DNA from: DATMXS01 sp050260275
Lineage (GTDB): Bacteria > Acidobacteriota > Terriglobia > Bryobacterales > Bryobacteraceae
Assembly (NCBI GenBank): GCA_050260275.1
Contig: JBLNBX010000013.1
Coordinates: 1-5,625 of the forward strand
Direction of reading: 5' to 3'
Length of the DNA: 5,625 nucleotides
Shown here one piece after another: positions 4,984-5,625 of this stretch (position 1 is its first letter; every line of letters starts with the position of its first letter). The notes beneath the pieces were generated by a model. That model was not told the DNA's origin and did not search any database. It saw only the letters and a list, made by a program, of their open reading frames with translations. A program made the translations under genes and the position numbers.

Positions 4984-5625
4984 ATGGGTAAAACAACAAA
5001 CCGAGCACTCCCGCGGGGAGTGATTGCGCTGGGGCTCGTCAGCATGTTCATGGATGTCTCTTCGGAGATGATTCACAGCTTGCTACCGGTATTCGTTGGG
5101 CTTGAGTACCCTGAGTGTGGGACTCATCGAGGGCATCGCGGAGTCCACGGCGGCAATCACGAAGATCTTCGCCGGTGTGGCTAGCGACTGGTTCGGCAAG
5201 CGTAAGCCCCTAGTGCTCTTGGGTTATGGCTTGGCCGCGCTGACCAAGCCCCTGTTTCCCCTGGCGACCGGCGTGGGCGCCGTGTTCACCGCCCGCTTTC
5301 TTGACCGCATCGGCAAAGGGATTCGCGGCGCGCCCCGAGATGCCTTGGTGGCCGATTTGACGCCGGGGTCAATGCGAGGCGCCGCCTACGGCGTCCGCCA
5401 GTCCATGGACACGATCGGGGCATTTGCCGGGCCTGCGTTGGCGATGGCGTTTATGGCGCTTTCCGGTAACAACTTTCGGTTCGTGTTTTGGATCGCTGTG
5501 TTGCCGGCGGTGATCTCCGTGGCGTTGGTGGTTTTCGGCGTCGAGGAGCCGGAAACGCACACCGCGGGCGGGAACAGGCACTTTCCGCTGCAACGCGAGG
5601 AAATTGGCCGCCTCGGTTTCAAGTT
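4984..5625 (+). pseudogene. MFS transporter, frameshifted and cut by the window edge
   Basis: This is the N-terminal part of a major facilitator superfamily inner-membrane transporter. The first frame (4984-5094, 37 codons) gives a start typical of the family, with LPRGVIALGLVSMFMDVSSE and then HSLLPVF; it would end at a stop at 5182-5184. Homology continues one frame over from 5096: LGLSTLSVGLIEGIAES, then DWFGKRKPL (the motif-A type loop between TM2 and TM3), GYGLAALTKPLFPLA and DRIGKGIRGAPRDAL, open through 176 codons to the window end. From memory, relatives read PVF, about four residues such as LVTV, then LG. Here a single G separates the two parts, which fits a deletion of about 11 nt in TM1-TM2. 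There is no homopolymer at the join, making a simple sequencing slip less likely. The substrate is unknown. Only AGGA (4978-4981), 2 nt from the ATG, serves as a poor ribosome site. The 3' end is outside the window. Confidence 0.82.

Overview
The window is GC-rich (roughly 60% by eye). It carries three recognisable protein-coding units, all on the + strand, separated by unusually large non-coding gaps: 1-1094, 3711-3975 and 4570-4983. I cannot name the organism. Base composition, spacing and protein sequences fit a GC-rich Gram-negative or environmental (soil/metagenome) bacterium. No rRNA, tRNA, CRISPR array, transposase or integrase was seen.

Layout. 1 to about 680 has no convincing gene but holds a palindrome cluster at 425-478. 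A good sigma70-type promoter (TTGACC, 17 nt, TATTCT) lies at 680-708. It would give a leader of about 380 nt for the magnesium P-type ATPase gene mgtA (1095-3710, 871 aa). This leader begins with a hairpin, contains a short proline-bearing ORF (743 or 770 to 871), and then a series of strong, partly alternative GC hairpins (891-927, 986-1035) before a clear Shine-Dalgarno site. The arrangement resembles the leader-peptide-plus-structured-leader control of mgtA in enterobacteria. No sequence homology to those leaders or to the M-box was seen, so regulation is inferred.

After a 265-nt gap comes a gene for a dihydrofolate reductase-like (RibD C-terminal domain, YyaP/YwjB-type) protein (3976-4569). 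The next 414 nt are non-coding and contain a 13-bp-stem hairpin (4761-4790). They also contain a 105-nt multibranch inverted-repeat structure (4876-4981) whose closing arm runs into the ribosome-binding region of the next gene. That gene (4984 to the window edge) encodes an MFS transporter but is frameshifted about 111 nt after its start, best explained by a small deletion of about 11 nt. The rest of its reading frame is intact to the window end.

Functionally, mgtA imports Mg2+ and the MFS gene would be a second inner-membrane transporter. The reductase-like gene has no visible link to either, and the gaps argue against one operon. The most interesting points are the mgtA leader, the structured region in front of the MFS gene, and the single lesion in the otherwise coding-quality MFS gene.
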